Source: Catalinimonas alkaloidigena (GTDB lineage Bacteria; Bacteroidota; Bacteroidia; Cytophagales; Flexibacteraceae). From it: DNA of 64,000 nucleotides. The position numbers and the translations under genes were made by a program. Shown here one piece after another: positions 17,608-26,402 of this stretch. The stretch covers positions 62,001-126,000 of the forward strand of contig NZ_FNFO01000011.1 in assembly GCF_900100765.1 (NCBI RefSeq), given 5' to 3'. The notes under the pieces are model-generated. The model was not told where the DNA came from. It saw only the letters and a list, made by a program, of their open reading frames with translations, and searched no databases. Every line of letters begins with the position of its first letter. Position 1 is the stretch's first letter.

Positions 17608-18780
17608 TTAGTGAATCGGTTTCGGAACGTGCCAGACGGCGTCGGGCCACGCGTAGCTGCCCGGTTTTAGCGTCAGGTAGCGGGCGAGCGGCCCGTCGGC
17701 GCGCATGCGGATGACACCGGGAGCCAGTTCGTGCACGGGGTGAAAACGGCGGAGCCCCAGCCGCTGCAACAGCGCTGAGGCGGTCGAGCCGCCTTCCAGA
17801 AAAAGCTCCGGGACCGGAACCTGCTGCACGACGTGTGCCAGGGAGCGGGCCATCCGATCCCGCAGGTCGGCGGCCTTGACGGTCACGCCCTCAGTCGTCT
17901 GTGGATCAATAGCTACGAGTGCGTAGTCGTGCGTGCGCAACAGGCGTACAATCTCGTCGGCCCAGCTTTGGAGCGCTTCGGGGGCATCCGCTTCCTGCCG
18001 TACTACGGCGGCGGGCATGTAGCTGACCGGACCGCCGTGTGCCCGTTCCTGCCGTACCCGCTCGCGGCTCTGGTGAAATGTGCTGCCGCAGACGTACAAC
18101 GCGGGGCGCTGAAACGGCGGGGGTTCGGGGAGGGAAAGAGAGACGGATGGCGAACGGTGTTTCAGTAACGCCGCAAAGAAACCGGACGCCCCGGCGGTCA
18201 GGGTATGAGGATCGGCCCGTTGTGCCCAGGTGGTCAGGTCCTGAAGATGTTCGGCCTCGCCGAGGGTAATGCTGGAAGCGGGCAACGGTTCCGTCGGTCG
18301 ACCAACCTGGACCGGGTGTGTTTCGTGCGTTCCGATCCGGTCCAGCACCCGCGACGACGTAATGGCAAATTCCGGATCGTGGGCAAACGAAGTCTGGTGA
18401 AGGGGCGTGCCGTGTAGGAAGTAGTGCCCGTCCCGGATGGTCCGCCCCAGGTGCGGATTGGCAGGCACCAGCAAGGCGCGTTGCAGCCCCAGTACATCCA
18501 GGTGCGCAGCCAGCTCGGCTAGCACATGCCCCCGCAACACCGAATCGACCTTCTTGTACATCCAGTGCGGTTGCAAGGCCTGCAGCGCCGCAGTCACGTC
18601 CCGCATCCGCTGCACCGCCGCCGCCTGATGCGTCGACCGCGTATCCGTCGCGACGACCAGCAGCTCCGCCTCCGTTGCCGTCGGCACTTCGGTACTGACT
18701 TCCACCCGCAAACCGTGCCGCAGGCCCAATCCGCCCAGTTCGGCGGCTCCGGTAAAATCATCCGCAATGACAGCGATCAT
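17608..18780 (-). CDS. Four-carbon acid-sugar kinase (DUF1537 family)
   Basis: A 390-residue ATP-dependent kinase. The N-terminal domain begins MIAVIADDFTGAAELG, the family signature, and the C-terminal nucleotide-binding domain contains LFLEGGSTASALLQRLG. Members (OtnK, DtnK, LtnK) phosphorylate erythronate or threonate at C4. The product is then oxidised and decarboxylated by a PdxA2-type enzyme, and such a gene lies directly upstream here. Which stereoisomer is used cannot be told from sequence. Confidence 0.88.
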   Translation of the reverse strand: MIAVIADDFTGAAELGGLGLRHGLRVEVSTEVPTATEAELLVVATDTRSTHQAAAVQRMRDVTAALQALQPHWMYKKVDSVLRGHVLAELAAHLDVLGLQRALLVPANPHLGRTIRDGHYFLHGTPLHQTSFAHDPEFAITSSRVLDRIGTHETHPVQVGRPTEPLPASSITLGEAEHLQDLTTWAQRADPHTLTAGASGFFAALLKHRSPSVSLSLPEPPPFQRPALYVCGSTFHQSRERVRQERAHGGPVSYMPAAVVRQEADAPEALQSWADEIVRLLRTHDYALVAIDPQTTEGVTVKAADLRDRMARSLAHVVQQVPVPELFLEGGSTASALLQRLGLRRFHPVHELAPGVIRMRADGPLARYLTLKPGSYAWPDAVWHVPKPIH

Positions 18781-18810
18781 GGAGACGTGTTAAAGGCTGT
18801 TTCTATTCAT

Positions 18811-18910
18811 TGTCATCTCGACCAACGGGAGAGATCTTGTTCTAAAAGGTAGAAGATCTGGCACCGGCCACCCGGCTCCCCGCGCCGCGGCGGCTTCGGT
18901 CGAGAGGACA
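18811..18910. repeat. REP-like imperfect inverted repeat
   Basis: The left end TGTCATCTCGACCAACGG and the right end CTTCGGTCGAGAGGACA are imperfect inverted copies. An inner pair (AGATCTT and AAGATCT) frames the middle. The element fills the gap between the kinase and PdxA2 genes. Its ends resemble the extragenic palindromes seen in many Bacteroidota genomes, and it shares the TGTCAT start and AGATCT core with the element near 22.4 kb. Confidence 0.65.
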
Positions 18911-18935
18911 TATGTAATGTGACGGCAAGGGAAGA

Positions 18936-20000
18936 CTACCCCTCACGCTTCGCAGTTGTGGTTGCTTCCTGCTGGCGGTGCTTCGTGAGTTGCACGGCGT
19001 ATTCGATGGCCAGCACCAGCGCATCCGGACTGGCGACGCCCTTTCCGGCAATTTCGAAGGCCGTGCCGTGGTCGACCGACGTACGGATGATCGGCAGGCC
19101 CATCGTGATGTTGACGCCCTTGACGCTATCCATCTGCTGCTTTTCGGCGTTCCAGTGGAACCCGGCAATTTTGAACGGGATGTGTCCCTGGTCGTGGTAC
19201 ATCGCCACCACACCGCCGTAGTAACCCGTGGCCGCTTTGGAAAACAGCGTGTCGGGCGGAACGGGGCCTTCCACGTCGTAGCCGCGGCGGCGCGCTTCTT
19301 CCACCGCCGGGACGATCTCCTGGTCGTCTTCTGTCCCGAACAGCCCCGAATCACCCGCGTGCGGATTCAACCCCGCGATGCCGATTTTCAGGTTCTTCTC
19401 GCCCAGGCTGATCAACCCCTGGTGCAACAGGTCGGTCACTTCCAGAATCCGGTCTTTCTTCACCAGATCGCACGCCTGCCGCAGCGACACGTGCGTCGAA
19501 ACATGGATCACCTTCAGGTTATCTTCCGCCAGCAGCATCGCGTACTTGCGCGTGTTGGTGTAATGGGCGTAGATCTCGGTATGTCCCGCAAAGTGGTGCC
19601 CGGCTTCGTTGATCGCCTTCTTGTGGATCGGCCCGGTCACGGTGGCATCCACGTCGCCGGCCAGGGCCAGATCAATCACTTTTTTGATGGACTCGAACGC
19701 GGCGTTTCCGGCCATTGCCGAAATCTCGCCGAATTGCAGTTCGGCTACGTTGGCGTTGGCGAGGTCGAGCACGTCAGGTTTCCCAAGTTGAAACTGAGCT
19801 TCTTCGACGCGGTTGACCGCGTGTACCTCTGCCGGAAGGCCGAGGCGTTCGATGATGTGGCGAAAGACGCCCGCGTCGCCCACCAGCAGCGGCCGACAGA
19901 TCGCGTGGATGTTCTCGTTCAGAAGGGCTTTGATGCCAATTTCCGGCCCGATGCTCGCCGGGTCGCCCATGGTGACGGCGATAAGGGGTTTTTCAGACAT
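18936..20000 (-). CDS. PdxA2-like 4-phospho-acid-sugar dehydrogenase
   Basis: A 354-residue NAD-dependent dehydrogenase of the PdxA family. Metal-ligand histidines appear in HHFAGHTEIYAHY and MYHDQGHIPFK, and the N-terminus has AVTMGDPASIGPEI. True PdxA acts in vitamin B6 synthesis. PdxA2 paralogues beside an acid-sugar kinase instead oxidise and decarboxylate 4-phospho-threonate or -erythronate to dihydroxyacetone phosphate. Its location next to the kinase favours the catabolic role. It overlaps the upstream aldolase gene by 8 bases. Confidence 0.88.
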   Translation of the reverse strand: MSEKPLIAVTMGDPASIGPEIGIKALLNENIHAICRPLLVGDAGVFRHIIERLGLPAEVHAVNRVEEAQFQLGKPDVLDLANANVAELQFGEISAMAGNAAFESIKKVIDLALAGDVDATVTGPIHKKAINEAGHHFAGHTEIYAHYTNTRKYAMLLAEDNLKVIHVSTHVSLRQACDLVKKDRILEVTDLLHQGLISLGEKNLKIGIAGLNPHAGDSGLFGTEDDQEIVPAVEEARRRGYDVEGPVPPDTLFSKAATGYYGGVVAMYHDQGHIPFKIAGFHWNAEKQQMDSVKGVNITMGLPIIRTSVDHGTAFEIAGKGVASPDALVLAIEYAVQLTKHRQQEATTTAKREG

Positions 20001-20934
20001 GAGACGTGTTCAGGTTAAGTTGAATGCCTTCTTCTGCAATCAGGCTTTGCAGGCGTTGGTGCAACGAAAGGGCTTCTGAGGATGCCACCGGCCGCAGGGG
20101 CGGCATCATGTGCGGCTGGCAGAGACCCCATTGCGCCATCAGGGCTTTGAGCGACGCCAGCGACTCGCCTAGCAGACGCCCTTGCTGGTAGAGTGCGCCC
20201 AGCGTGTCGGACAGCTTCTGCAGCTGGAAGGCACGGTCGGCATCGTCCGCGTCGACCGCTTCCACCATCGCCTGGTACAGACCGGGATGGAGGTTGCCCG
20301 TACTCGGCACGATGCCGTCGCTTCCCCACAACAGGGACTGCGCCGACTGTGCCGCCCACCCTAGAAAGTAGCTGAAGTCGTCGCGGTTCGCCCACAAGCG
20401 GAGGGAGGTTTGCAGCCGCTCTTCGCTGCGCTCTGAATCTTTTACCCCGACGATGGTGTCGTGCTGGCTGAGTTGGTCAAGCACCGCCAGCGGAATTGAC
20501 ATGTGCGTGGTGGCGGTGATGTTGTAGATGATCAACGGCCCCGGCACGCGATCGGCCAGGTACTCGAAATACGCGCGCATGCCGTCCGCCGACAGGGCGT
20601 AGTAAGAGGGCAGGTGCGCCACTGCCACGTCGATACCGGCATCAAAATAGGCCTTCGCCAGTTCGACCGATTCGGCGGGGCTGTTCGAGGCGATACCGGC
20701 GTAGAGCATTTCGCCCGATTGTTTCAGTGCGGCGGCCCGTTTCACATAATTAAGTTTGACAGAGGCGGGCAGCGAGGCCGCTTCGCCCGTCGTCCCCAGA
20801 ATGAAGGGCAGACACGCGTGGCGACGCAGGTGCTCGAAGATCTTCCCGACCGCTTCGGCGTCGAGCGCCAGGTCGGCCGTAAGTGGGGTCACCACCGGCA
20901 CCACCACGCCCTGGTATTTCTTGGTTTTCTTCAT
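19993..20934 (-). CDS. DapA-family (dihydrodipicolinate synthase-like) aldolase
   Basis: A 313-residue TIM-barrel class I aldolase. The Schiff-base lysine is in TIVGVKDSERS, the tyrosine in LIIYNITATTH, and the substrate-binding GTTGEAASL motif near residue 50. In this company it probably cleaves a 2-keto-3-deoxy sugar acid produced by the IlvD-type dehydratase, giving pyruvate plus an aldehyde. A role in lysine synthesis is unlikely. The C-terminal tail (residues 290-313) is helical and uncharacteristic. Confidence 0.87.
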   Translation of the reverse strand: MKKTKKYQGVVVPVVTPLTADLALDAEAVGKIFEHLRRHACLPFILGTTGEAASLPASVKLNYVKRAAALKQSGEMLYAGIASNSPAESVELAKAYFDAGIDVAVAHLPSYYALSADGMRAYFEYLADRVPGPLIIYNITATTHMSIPLAVLDQLSQHDTIVGVKDSERSEERLQTSLRLWANRDDFSYFLGWAAQSAQSLLWGSDGIVPSTGNLHPGLYQAMVEAVDADDADRAFQLQKLSDTLGALYQQGRLLGESLASLKALMAQWGLCQPHMMPPLRPVASSEALSLHQRLQSLIAEEGIQLNLNTSHV

Positions 20935-21007
20935 ACGCTTTTGTTAGAAATCAACTGCTCTGTGTCTCTTCGTGTCCGCTCGGTGTCCTTGCAACTATCT
21001 TTTCTCC

Positions 21008-22168
21008 TCAATACGCCGCTTCGTAAATCGCTACGGCATCTTCGTACCCGATGTGCCGCGGATTGTTTTTCAGCAAACGGGTGATTTTCATCGCGTCGGT
21101 CGCCATCTGGGGCAGCGCGTCTTCTGGAATGTCCAGATCACGCAACCGCGACGGCACCCCGCAGGCGGCCATCAGTTCGTATACTTTGGCGATGCCCTTT
21201 TTGGCCGTAGCGGTCAGATCGGCTTCGCGCGCACAGCCCAGTGCCACCGCGATTTCCGCGTGTCGTTCCGGCGAAGCGGAGAGGTTGAAGTGCATCACGT
21301 GGGGCAACAGCAGCGCGTTGGAAAGCCCGTGTGCGATGTGGAAGGTACTGCCCAGCGGGTAGGAGAGGGCGTGTACTCCGGCCGTGTTGACCGGTCCCAG
21401 GCAAAAGCCGCCGAGCATGCTGCCCATCGCTACTTCCGACCGGGCCTGTTCGTCGTCGCCCCGTTGCACCGCCCGCACCAGGTGTCCGGCGATCCGACGA
21501 ACGCCGTCCAGCGCCCAGAGGTCCACAAAGGGGTGAGCGAATTTATTCGTGTACGCTTCCAGGCAGTGCGTCAGCGCATCCAGCCCCGTGGCCGCCGTAA
21601 CCGCGGGCGGCACACTGCGGGTGAGTAGCGGATCGACCAGGACCACATCCGGCACGAGGTAAGGACTGATGATGCCTTTTTTCTGATGATCGCTGCCGTC
21701 GACCAGAATGGCGTTGGGCGATACTTCACTGCCCGTTCCCGCCGTGGCGGGTAGACAGATCAATTTCCGCCGTCGCCCCGCCAAATTACCGATGCCCACG
21801 ATCTCGGGCAGGGTCTGTTCCCCATCGAGTTGCGCCGCGACCAGCTTGGCCACGTCCAGCACACTGCCGCCTCCGATGCCGACCACAACGTCCGGATCGA
21901 ACGTCTGCGCCGCCTGCAAGACTGTTTCGTAATCGGCAAAGGTTGGCTCCTGCACAATGCTGGTATCTATCGCCGCGCCGATGCCTTGTTGTTCCAGTTT
22001 CTGCACCAACGGCTCTACTTGCGATAGCAGCGGCTCGATGGTGACGAACAGCACCCGGCGGCACAAAAAGCGTTGCAACTCGTCGGGCAACTGCGCAAAC
22101 GTACCGTTGCCAAAAACAACTTTGGCGGGAAAGGAAATGGAAAGGTTGGGAATCGAAAGGGGCATCAT
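21008..22168 (-). CDS. Iron-containing alcohol dehydrogenase
   Basis: About 386 residues of the group III (iron-dependent) alcohol dehydrogenase family. The NAD site is GGGSVLDVAK. Metal ligands lie in DALTHCLEAYTN and HALSYPLGSTFHIAHG. The frame opens at 22192, but the family N-terminus (ISFPAKVVFGNGT) follows MMPLSIPN, so I place the start at 22168. It could reduce the aldehyde released by the neighbouring aldolase, for example glycolaldehyde. That substrate is inference. Confidence 0.88.
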   Translation of the reverse strand: MMPLSIPNLSISFPAKVVFGNGTFAQLPDELQRFLCRRVLFVTIEPLLSQVEPLVQKLEQQGIGAAIDTSIVQEPTFADYETVLQAAQTFDPDVVVGIGGGSVLDVAKLVAAQLDGEQTLPEIVGIGNLAGRRRKLICLPATAGTGSEVSPNAILVDGSDHQKKGIISPYLVPDVVLVDPLLTRSVPPAVTAATGLDALTHCLEAYTNKFAHPFVDLWALDGVRRIAGHLVRAVQRGDDEQARSEVAMGSMLGGFCLGPVNTAGVHALSYPLGSTFHIAHGLSNALLLPHVMHFNLSASPERHAEIAVALGCAREADLTATAKKGIAKVYELMAACGVPSRLRDLDIPEDALPQMATDAMKITRLLKNNPRHIGYEDAVAIYEAAY

Positions 22169-22298
22169 AGGTTCAGCAAAAAGCGCGGCCATTCCGCGGG
22201 CCTCGCATCATTCCTATAGTACCCGGCATCGGGGCCTTATACTCTGAGCAACGGAAAAAGTAACACGGGAACGCCGCCTCGCGCTTCATCATCCTACT

Positions 22299-22443
22299 TC
22301 TCCCTTCTGCAACTAGATTTCTCTCTTTGCTGCGCTACGTTCGAAATGACAGAGAAATAGACAAGTGTCATCCTGTCAAGGATCTTCTACGCATTGAAGT
22401 GCGTTGCTTCTTGGCTTGGCGGAAGATCCTTGGCAGGATGACA
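22299..22443. repeat. REP-like elements in the gap upstream of the Fe-ADH gene
   Basis: At 22366-22443 two 22-base arms (starting TGTCATCCTG at 22366 and ending CAGGATGACA at 22443) are inverted copies differing at one position, around a 34-base loop. Just before it, 22320-22352 reads on the minus strand as TGTCATTTCGAACG…, the same kind of end as the element at 18.8 kb. No gene is visible in the rest of the 22193-22510 gap. Confidence 0.7.
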
Positions 22444-22510
22444 TAACCCAGAACTGATTCTCCGGACTCCGGTGTCCAGCCTTCCGGACATCCCGCACGC
22501 GAAGCGCGCC

Positions 22511-24244
22511 CTAGTGCGAATCGCGCGCGACCTGGCTGCCGGAACTGCCCCGCAGAAAGTCCATGTCAGCGCCGAGGTGCGACTGTTGGACGTGGTTGAC
22601 GTAAAGCGAGACGTAGCCCCGTTCCGTGAGGGGGGCGGGCGGTTGCCAGGCGGCGCGGCGGCGGGCCAGTTCTTCGTCGGAGACGTCGAGGTGGAGGCGG
22701 CGGTTGGGCACGTCCAGTTCGATCATGTCACCGTTTTCGACCAGCGCCAGTGTTCCGCCGATGGCCGATTCGGGGGAGACGTGGAGGACCACCGTGCCGT
22801 AGGCCGTGCCGCTCATTCGCCCGTCCGAAATGCGTACCATGTCAGTAATCCCTTTGTCGAGGACCTTTTTCGGGAGGGTCATGTTGCCCACTTCGGGCAT
22901 GCCGGGATAGCCGCGCGGCCCGACCAGTTTCAAGACCAGTACGCAGGTCTCGTCTACGTCGAGGTCGGGATCGTCCACGCGGGCGTGGTAATCCTCAATG
23001 TTTTCGAACACTACGGCGCGGCCCCGGTGCTGCATCAGTTCTTTCGTGGCTGCCGAAGGTTTGATCACCGCCCCGTTTTCGCAAAGGTTGCCGTAGAGGA
23101 CGGCGATGCCTGCGTGGGGTTTGAGCGGTTCGGCCTGCGGCGAGATCACGTCGCGGTTGTAACACGGAGCCGACTGGTTGTTTTCCCAGATCGTTTTGCC
23201 ATTGACCGTGATGGCGTCTTTGTGGAGGTAATCACCCATCTCGCGGATCACGGCGGGCAGTCCTCCGGCGTAGTAAAAATCTTCCATCAGGAACTGCCCC
23301 GACGGCATCAGGTTGACGAGGAGCGGCATCTCGCTGCCGATTTTGTCGAAATCTTCCAGGTCCAGTTTCACACCGATGCGCCCGGCCAGGGCTAACAGGT
23401 GGATAATGGCGTTGGTCGAGCCGCCGATGGCTGCGTTGATGCGAATCGCGTTTTCGAAGGCCTCGCGGGTCAGGATTTTGTCCATCGTCAGGTCTTCCTT
23501 CACCATCTCGACGATGCGGCGTCCGGCGTGGTGCGACAAGGAACGGCGGCGGGCGTCGACGGCCGGAATGGCGGCGTTGCCGGGCAGACCCATGCCCAGG
23601 GCTTCGACCATGCAGGCCATTGTGGAGGCGGTGCCCATCGTCATGCAATGGCCCCGACTGCGCGACATGCAGCTTTCCGCGAAGTAATAATCTGTATCGG
23701 TGATTTTCCCCGTTTTCAGATCGTCCGTAAAGCGCCAGACGTCCGTGCCCGACCCGATGTCGCGTCCGCAGAACTTCCCGTTCAACATCGGTCCACCCGA
23801 CACCACGAGCGTCGGCAGACCCACGCTGGCCGCGCCCATCATCGTCGACGGCGTGGTTTTGTCGCAGCCGCACAGCAGCACGACGCCATCGATCGGATTC
23901 CCCCGGATCGACTCTTCTGTGTCCATGCTCGCCAGGTTGCGGAAGAGCATCGCCGTCGGCTTGAGCAGCGTTTCGCCCAGCGACATCACCGGAAATTCGA
24001 CCGGAAAGCCGCCCGCCTCGTAGACGCCGCGTTTCACGTACTCGGCCAGCTCACGAAAGTGAGAATTACACGGAGTAAGCTCCGACCACGTGTTGCAGAT
24101 GCCGATGACGGGCCGTCCGTCGAACAGGTGATCGGGCAGGCCCTGGTTACGCATCCAGCTGCGGTAGATGAAGCCCATTTTGTCGTGGCGGCCGAACCAT
24201 TCGTGACTGCGGAGGGGGCGGGTGGTGGATTTTTCGTCGGACAT
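22511..24244 (-). CDS. IlvD/Edd-family sugar-acid dehydratase
   Basis: A 577-residue Fe-S dehydratase. Cluster cysteines lie in NTWSELTPCN, LLCGCDKTTP and SRSRGHCMTMGTAST. The length and the HEWFGRHDKMGFIYRSWM opening match the pentonate/aldonate dehydratase branch (arabinonate/xylonate type) rather than branched-chain IlvD. It would convert a sugar acid to its 2-keto-3-deoxy form for the DapA-family aldolase. As the first gene of the minus-strand catabolic run it is divergent from an Nramp-like gene, with an 18-bp inverted repeat between them. Confidence 0.9.
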   Translation of the reverse strand: MSDEKSTTRPLRSHEWFGRHDKMGFIYRSWMRNQGLPDHLFDGRPVIGICNTWSELTPCNSHFRELAEYVKRGVYEAGGFPVEFPVMSLGETLLKPTAMLFRNLASMDTEESIRGNPIDGVVLLCGCDKTTPSTMMGAASVGLPTLVVSGGPMLNGKFCGRDIGSGTDVWRFTDDLKTGKITDTDYYFAESCMSRSRGHCMTMGTASTMACMVEALGMGLPGNAAIPAVDARRRSLSHHAGRRIVEMVKEDLTMDKILTREAFENAIRINAAIGGSTNAIIHLLALAGRIGVKLDLEDFDKIGSEMPLLVNLMPSGQFLMEDFYYAGGLPAVIREMGDYLHKDAITVNGKTIWENNQSAPCYNRDVISPQAEPLKPHAGIAVLYGNLCENGAVIKPSAATKELMQHRGRAVVFENIEDYHARVDDPDLDVDETCVLVLKLVGPRGYPGMPEVGNMTLPKKVLDKGITDMVRISDGRMSGTAYGTVVLHVSPESAIGGTLALVENGDMIELDVPNRRLHLDVSDEELARRRAAWQPPAPLTERGYVSLYVNHVQQSHLGADMDFLRGSSGSQVARDSH

Positions 24245-24318
24245 ACGGAGAGTAAGGATGTGTATCGGTTGAATTGGCCGACAAATTGCCGGTTGCTTAG
24301 CGGAAATCCAAGGATTTA

Positions 24319-24336
24319 AATTCGTCGCTACGAATT
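24319..24336. promoter_or_regulatory. 18-bp inverted repeat, candidate operator of the acid-sugar cluster
   Basis: AATTCGTCGCTACGAATT has perfect 7-base arms around CGCT. It lies 75 bases before the ilvD-type start on one side and 31 bases before the Nramp-like start on the other. TACCTTTA, one base from the -7 consensus, follows closely on the Nramp side. A GntR- or LacI-type repressor site is plausible; the regulator is not in the window. Confidence 0.5.
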
Positions 24337-24366
24337 AACGACCCCTGCTATTTACCTTTAACCTCT

Positions 24367-25635
24367 ATGCTGCCTTCTTTCCGTTCCCGCTTTCTGCCGG
24401 TCCTGTTCTGGCTCGTGATTTCCGCTGCGTTTATCGGGCCAGGTACGGTGACGACCGCCGCGGCCGCTGGGGCCTCGTTCCACGTGTCGCTGCTGTGGGC
24501 GTTGACCTTCGCAACCGGGGCGTGCATCCTGTTGCAGGAAGCGGCGGCACGCATCACCATCGCTTCGGGGCGTACGCTGGGCGAAGCCCTTGCACACCAC
24601 TATCCTGCGGCGCGCTGGGGCGTGGCGGGGGCGATTCTGTTCGGTTGTGCAGCCTATCAGGCAGGAAACTTGTTGGGTGCGGTGGCGGGCCTGCGACTAA
24701 TCGTAGGGTGGCCGGCTCCGGTGCTGACGCTGGGGGTGGGGTTGGTTTGCGGAGCGGTGTTGTGGTTCGGGCGCGACCAGGCCATCGCGCGTTTCCTCGG
24801 CGCGCTGGTGGGGATAATGGGACTGGGCTTTCTGCTGATCGTCTTCACGTTGCCGCTGGCGTGGGGCGAGGTTGCTGCGGCGTCGGTCGTGCCGCGCTTT
24901 CCCGACGGGGCCGGGTTGCTGATCCTGGGGCTGTTGGGCACGACGGTGGTGCCCTACAATCTCTTTCTGGGGTCCGGCATTAGCCACGGGCAAACCCTGC
25001 GGCAGATGCGCGGTGGGCTCATTGCGGCGGTATTGATCGGCGGACTGATTTCCGCGGCCATCCTTCTGATCGGAACGCAGATTCGGGGGGCGTTTAGTTT
25101 CGAGGCGCTGGCGACGGCCTTGCAGGAACGCACTGGTGCGTGGGCGCGTGTGGGGTTGGGCATCGGGCTGTTCGCAGCGGGATTTACCTCGTCGGTGACG
25201 GCCCCGCTAGCCTCAGCGCTGACCCTGCAAAGTGTGGTCGGACCCCACTGGACAAATCAATCGTGGGCGTACCGGCTGACGTGGGGCGGTGTCCTGGGCT
25301 TCGGGCTGTTGTTCGGATTCCTCGATGTGAAACCCATCCCGGCCATCATCCTGGCGCAGGGCCTGAACGGCATCCTCCTGCCGCTGATGACGATCCTCCT
25401 TCTCCTGATCGTGAACCATCCCGCCGCGATGCCCCGTTCCGCACGAAATGGTCCACTTCTCAATGCCTTGATGCTACTGCTGGTGGGCGTTTCCACACTT
25501 CTGGGAGTGAACAATCTGACCAAAGCCGTGGCTTCTGCCGTGGGCATTACTTCGCTGGAAGGGACGTTGCCTTACGTGGGCGCCGTGGCCATACTCGTGA
25601 CCGGCGTCCTGGGCTGGCGCATTCGAAAATTGTAG
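24367..25635 (+). CDS. Nramp-fold divalent metal transporter-like protein, non-canonical
   Basis: A 422-residue inner-membrane protein with about eleven hydrophobic segments and the Nramp/LeuT layout. The TM1 metal motif, DPGN in true Nramp, reads GPGT here (residues 24-27). The TM6 MPHN motif reads VPYN (TVVPYNLFLGSG). Key metal ligands are therefore missing, so manganese/iron transport cannot be assumed. It is divergent from the acid-sugar operon. Two further Nramp-like genes occur in the window. Confidence 0.85.
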   Translation: MLPSFRSRFLPVLFWLVISAAFIGPGTVTTAAAAGASFHVSLLWALTFATGACILLQEAAARITIASGRTLGEALAHHYPAARWGVAGAILFGCAAYQAGNLLGAVAGLRLIVGWPAPVLTLGVGLVCGAVLWFGRDQAIARFLGALVGIMGLGFLLIVFTLPLAWGEVAAASVVPRFPDGAGLLILGLLGTTVVPYNLFLGSGISHGQTLRQMRGGLIAAVLIGGLISAAILLIGTQIRGAFSFEALATALQERTGAWARVGLGIGLFAAGFTSSVTAPLASALTLQSVVGPHWTNQSWAYRLTWGGVLGFGLLFGFLDVKPIPAIILAQGLNGILLPLMTILLLLIVNHPAAMPRSARNGPLLNALMLLLVGVSTLLGVNNLTKAVASAVGITSLEGTLPYVGAVAILVTGVLGWRIRKL

Positions 25636-25666
25636 TTAGAAGGTCTGATAAGCGACCACGCTGTAA

Positions 25667-26392
25667 CTACCTCAGTTGTTCAAGTTTTTTTAAGAGTAGA
25701 TTCATAAACACTAGAATTGCACCTCCTTCCTCGGGAGAGAAATCTATGAATCGGTGTGCACTTGGATTGCGAAAAACGCCAACAATTCCTGCATATAAAT
25801 CTCGATGGCCAACTTGTTCTGAGCTATGGGGTATTTTGTTAGCTAATGTGCCATGCTGCCCAAATACTTTGTTTACAAGATCACGGCCAACTAGGGTACT
25901 ATCGCTAATACCACCTATCTCTCGTAAACGCTCTTCAAGTACAACTCCAGCATTCCGAACAGCATTGTCCCATGCTTTCTCATTGGCAGCTCCGGTTCCT
26001 AAAATTGGTAGACAGCGTGACTTTAATTCAGCATCGAAATGGGTTATATCAGCTAAAGGGGTAATATGTTTTACAAAGGAATTATCTGGCGCATCAAAGT
26101 TTGAATCAATCGCTTCGTAAGCTTTACCGGTGAGAGTGCAGCGTCTACTACTCTCTACCCCTGTTTTATTAGAGTAGCTTATTTGGCAATGGAGCAGCTT
26201 GTCATTATGTAAGGCATCTATTGTGCCTTTAGTAATCACAGGGGCTTTGTCTCTATCGAATCTGACCTGACCGATAAAATCAAGGCCTCCATATAAGGAT
26301 ACTAAAGAAAACTCTTCCTCAAGATTTCCCTCGCGCACCTGTGAAATAAGCCATTTGAGGACATCTTTCTGATTATCTGTTAAGTTATACAT
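25667..26392 (-). CDS. TIGR02391-like (Ymh family) protein in AT-rich DNA
   Basis: A 241-residue soluble protein. Residues 1-90 may be a winged-helix-like module. The C-terminal half matches the TIGR02391/Ymh domain as I know it (WDNAVRNAGVVLEERLRE, LVGRDLVNKVFG, GVFRNPSAHRFID). The domain's function is unknown; it occurs in mobile or defence settings in other genomes. Base composition is visibly AT-richer than both neighbours and codon use differs, indicating recent acquisition. No partner gene or integrase is present. Confidence 0.75.
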   Translation of the reverse strand: MYNLTDNQKDVLKWLISQVREGNLEEEFSLVSLYGGLDFIGQVRFDRDKAPVITKGTIDALHNDKLLHCQISYSNKTGVESSRRCTLTGKAYEAIDSNFDAPDNSFVKHITPLADITHFDAELKSRCLPILGTGAANEKAWDNAVRNAGVVLEERLREIGGISDSTLVGRDLVNKVFGQHGTLANKIPHSSEQVGHRDLYAGIVGVFRNPSAHRFIDFSPEEGGAILVFMNLLLKKLEQLR

Positions 26393-26402
26393 AATTGGTG
26401 CA

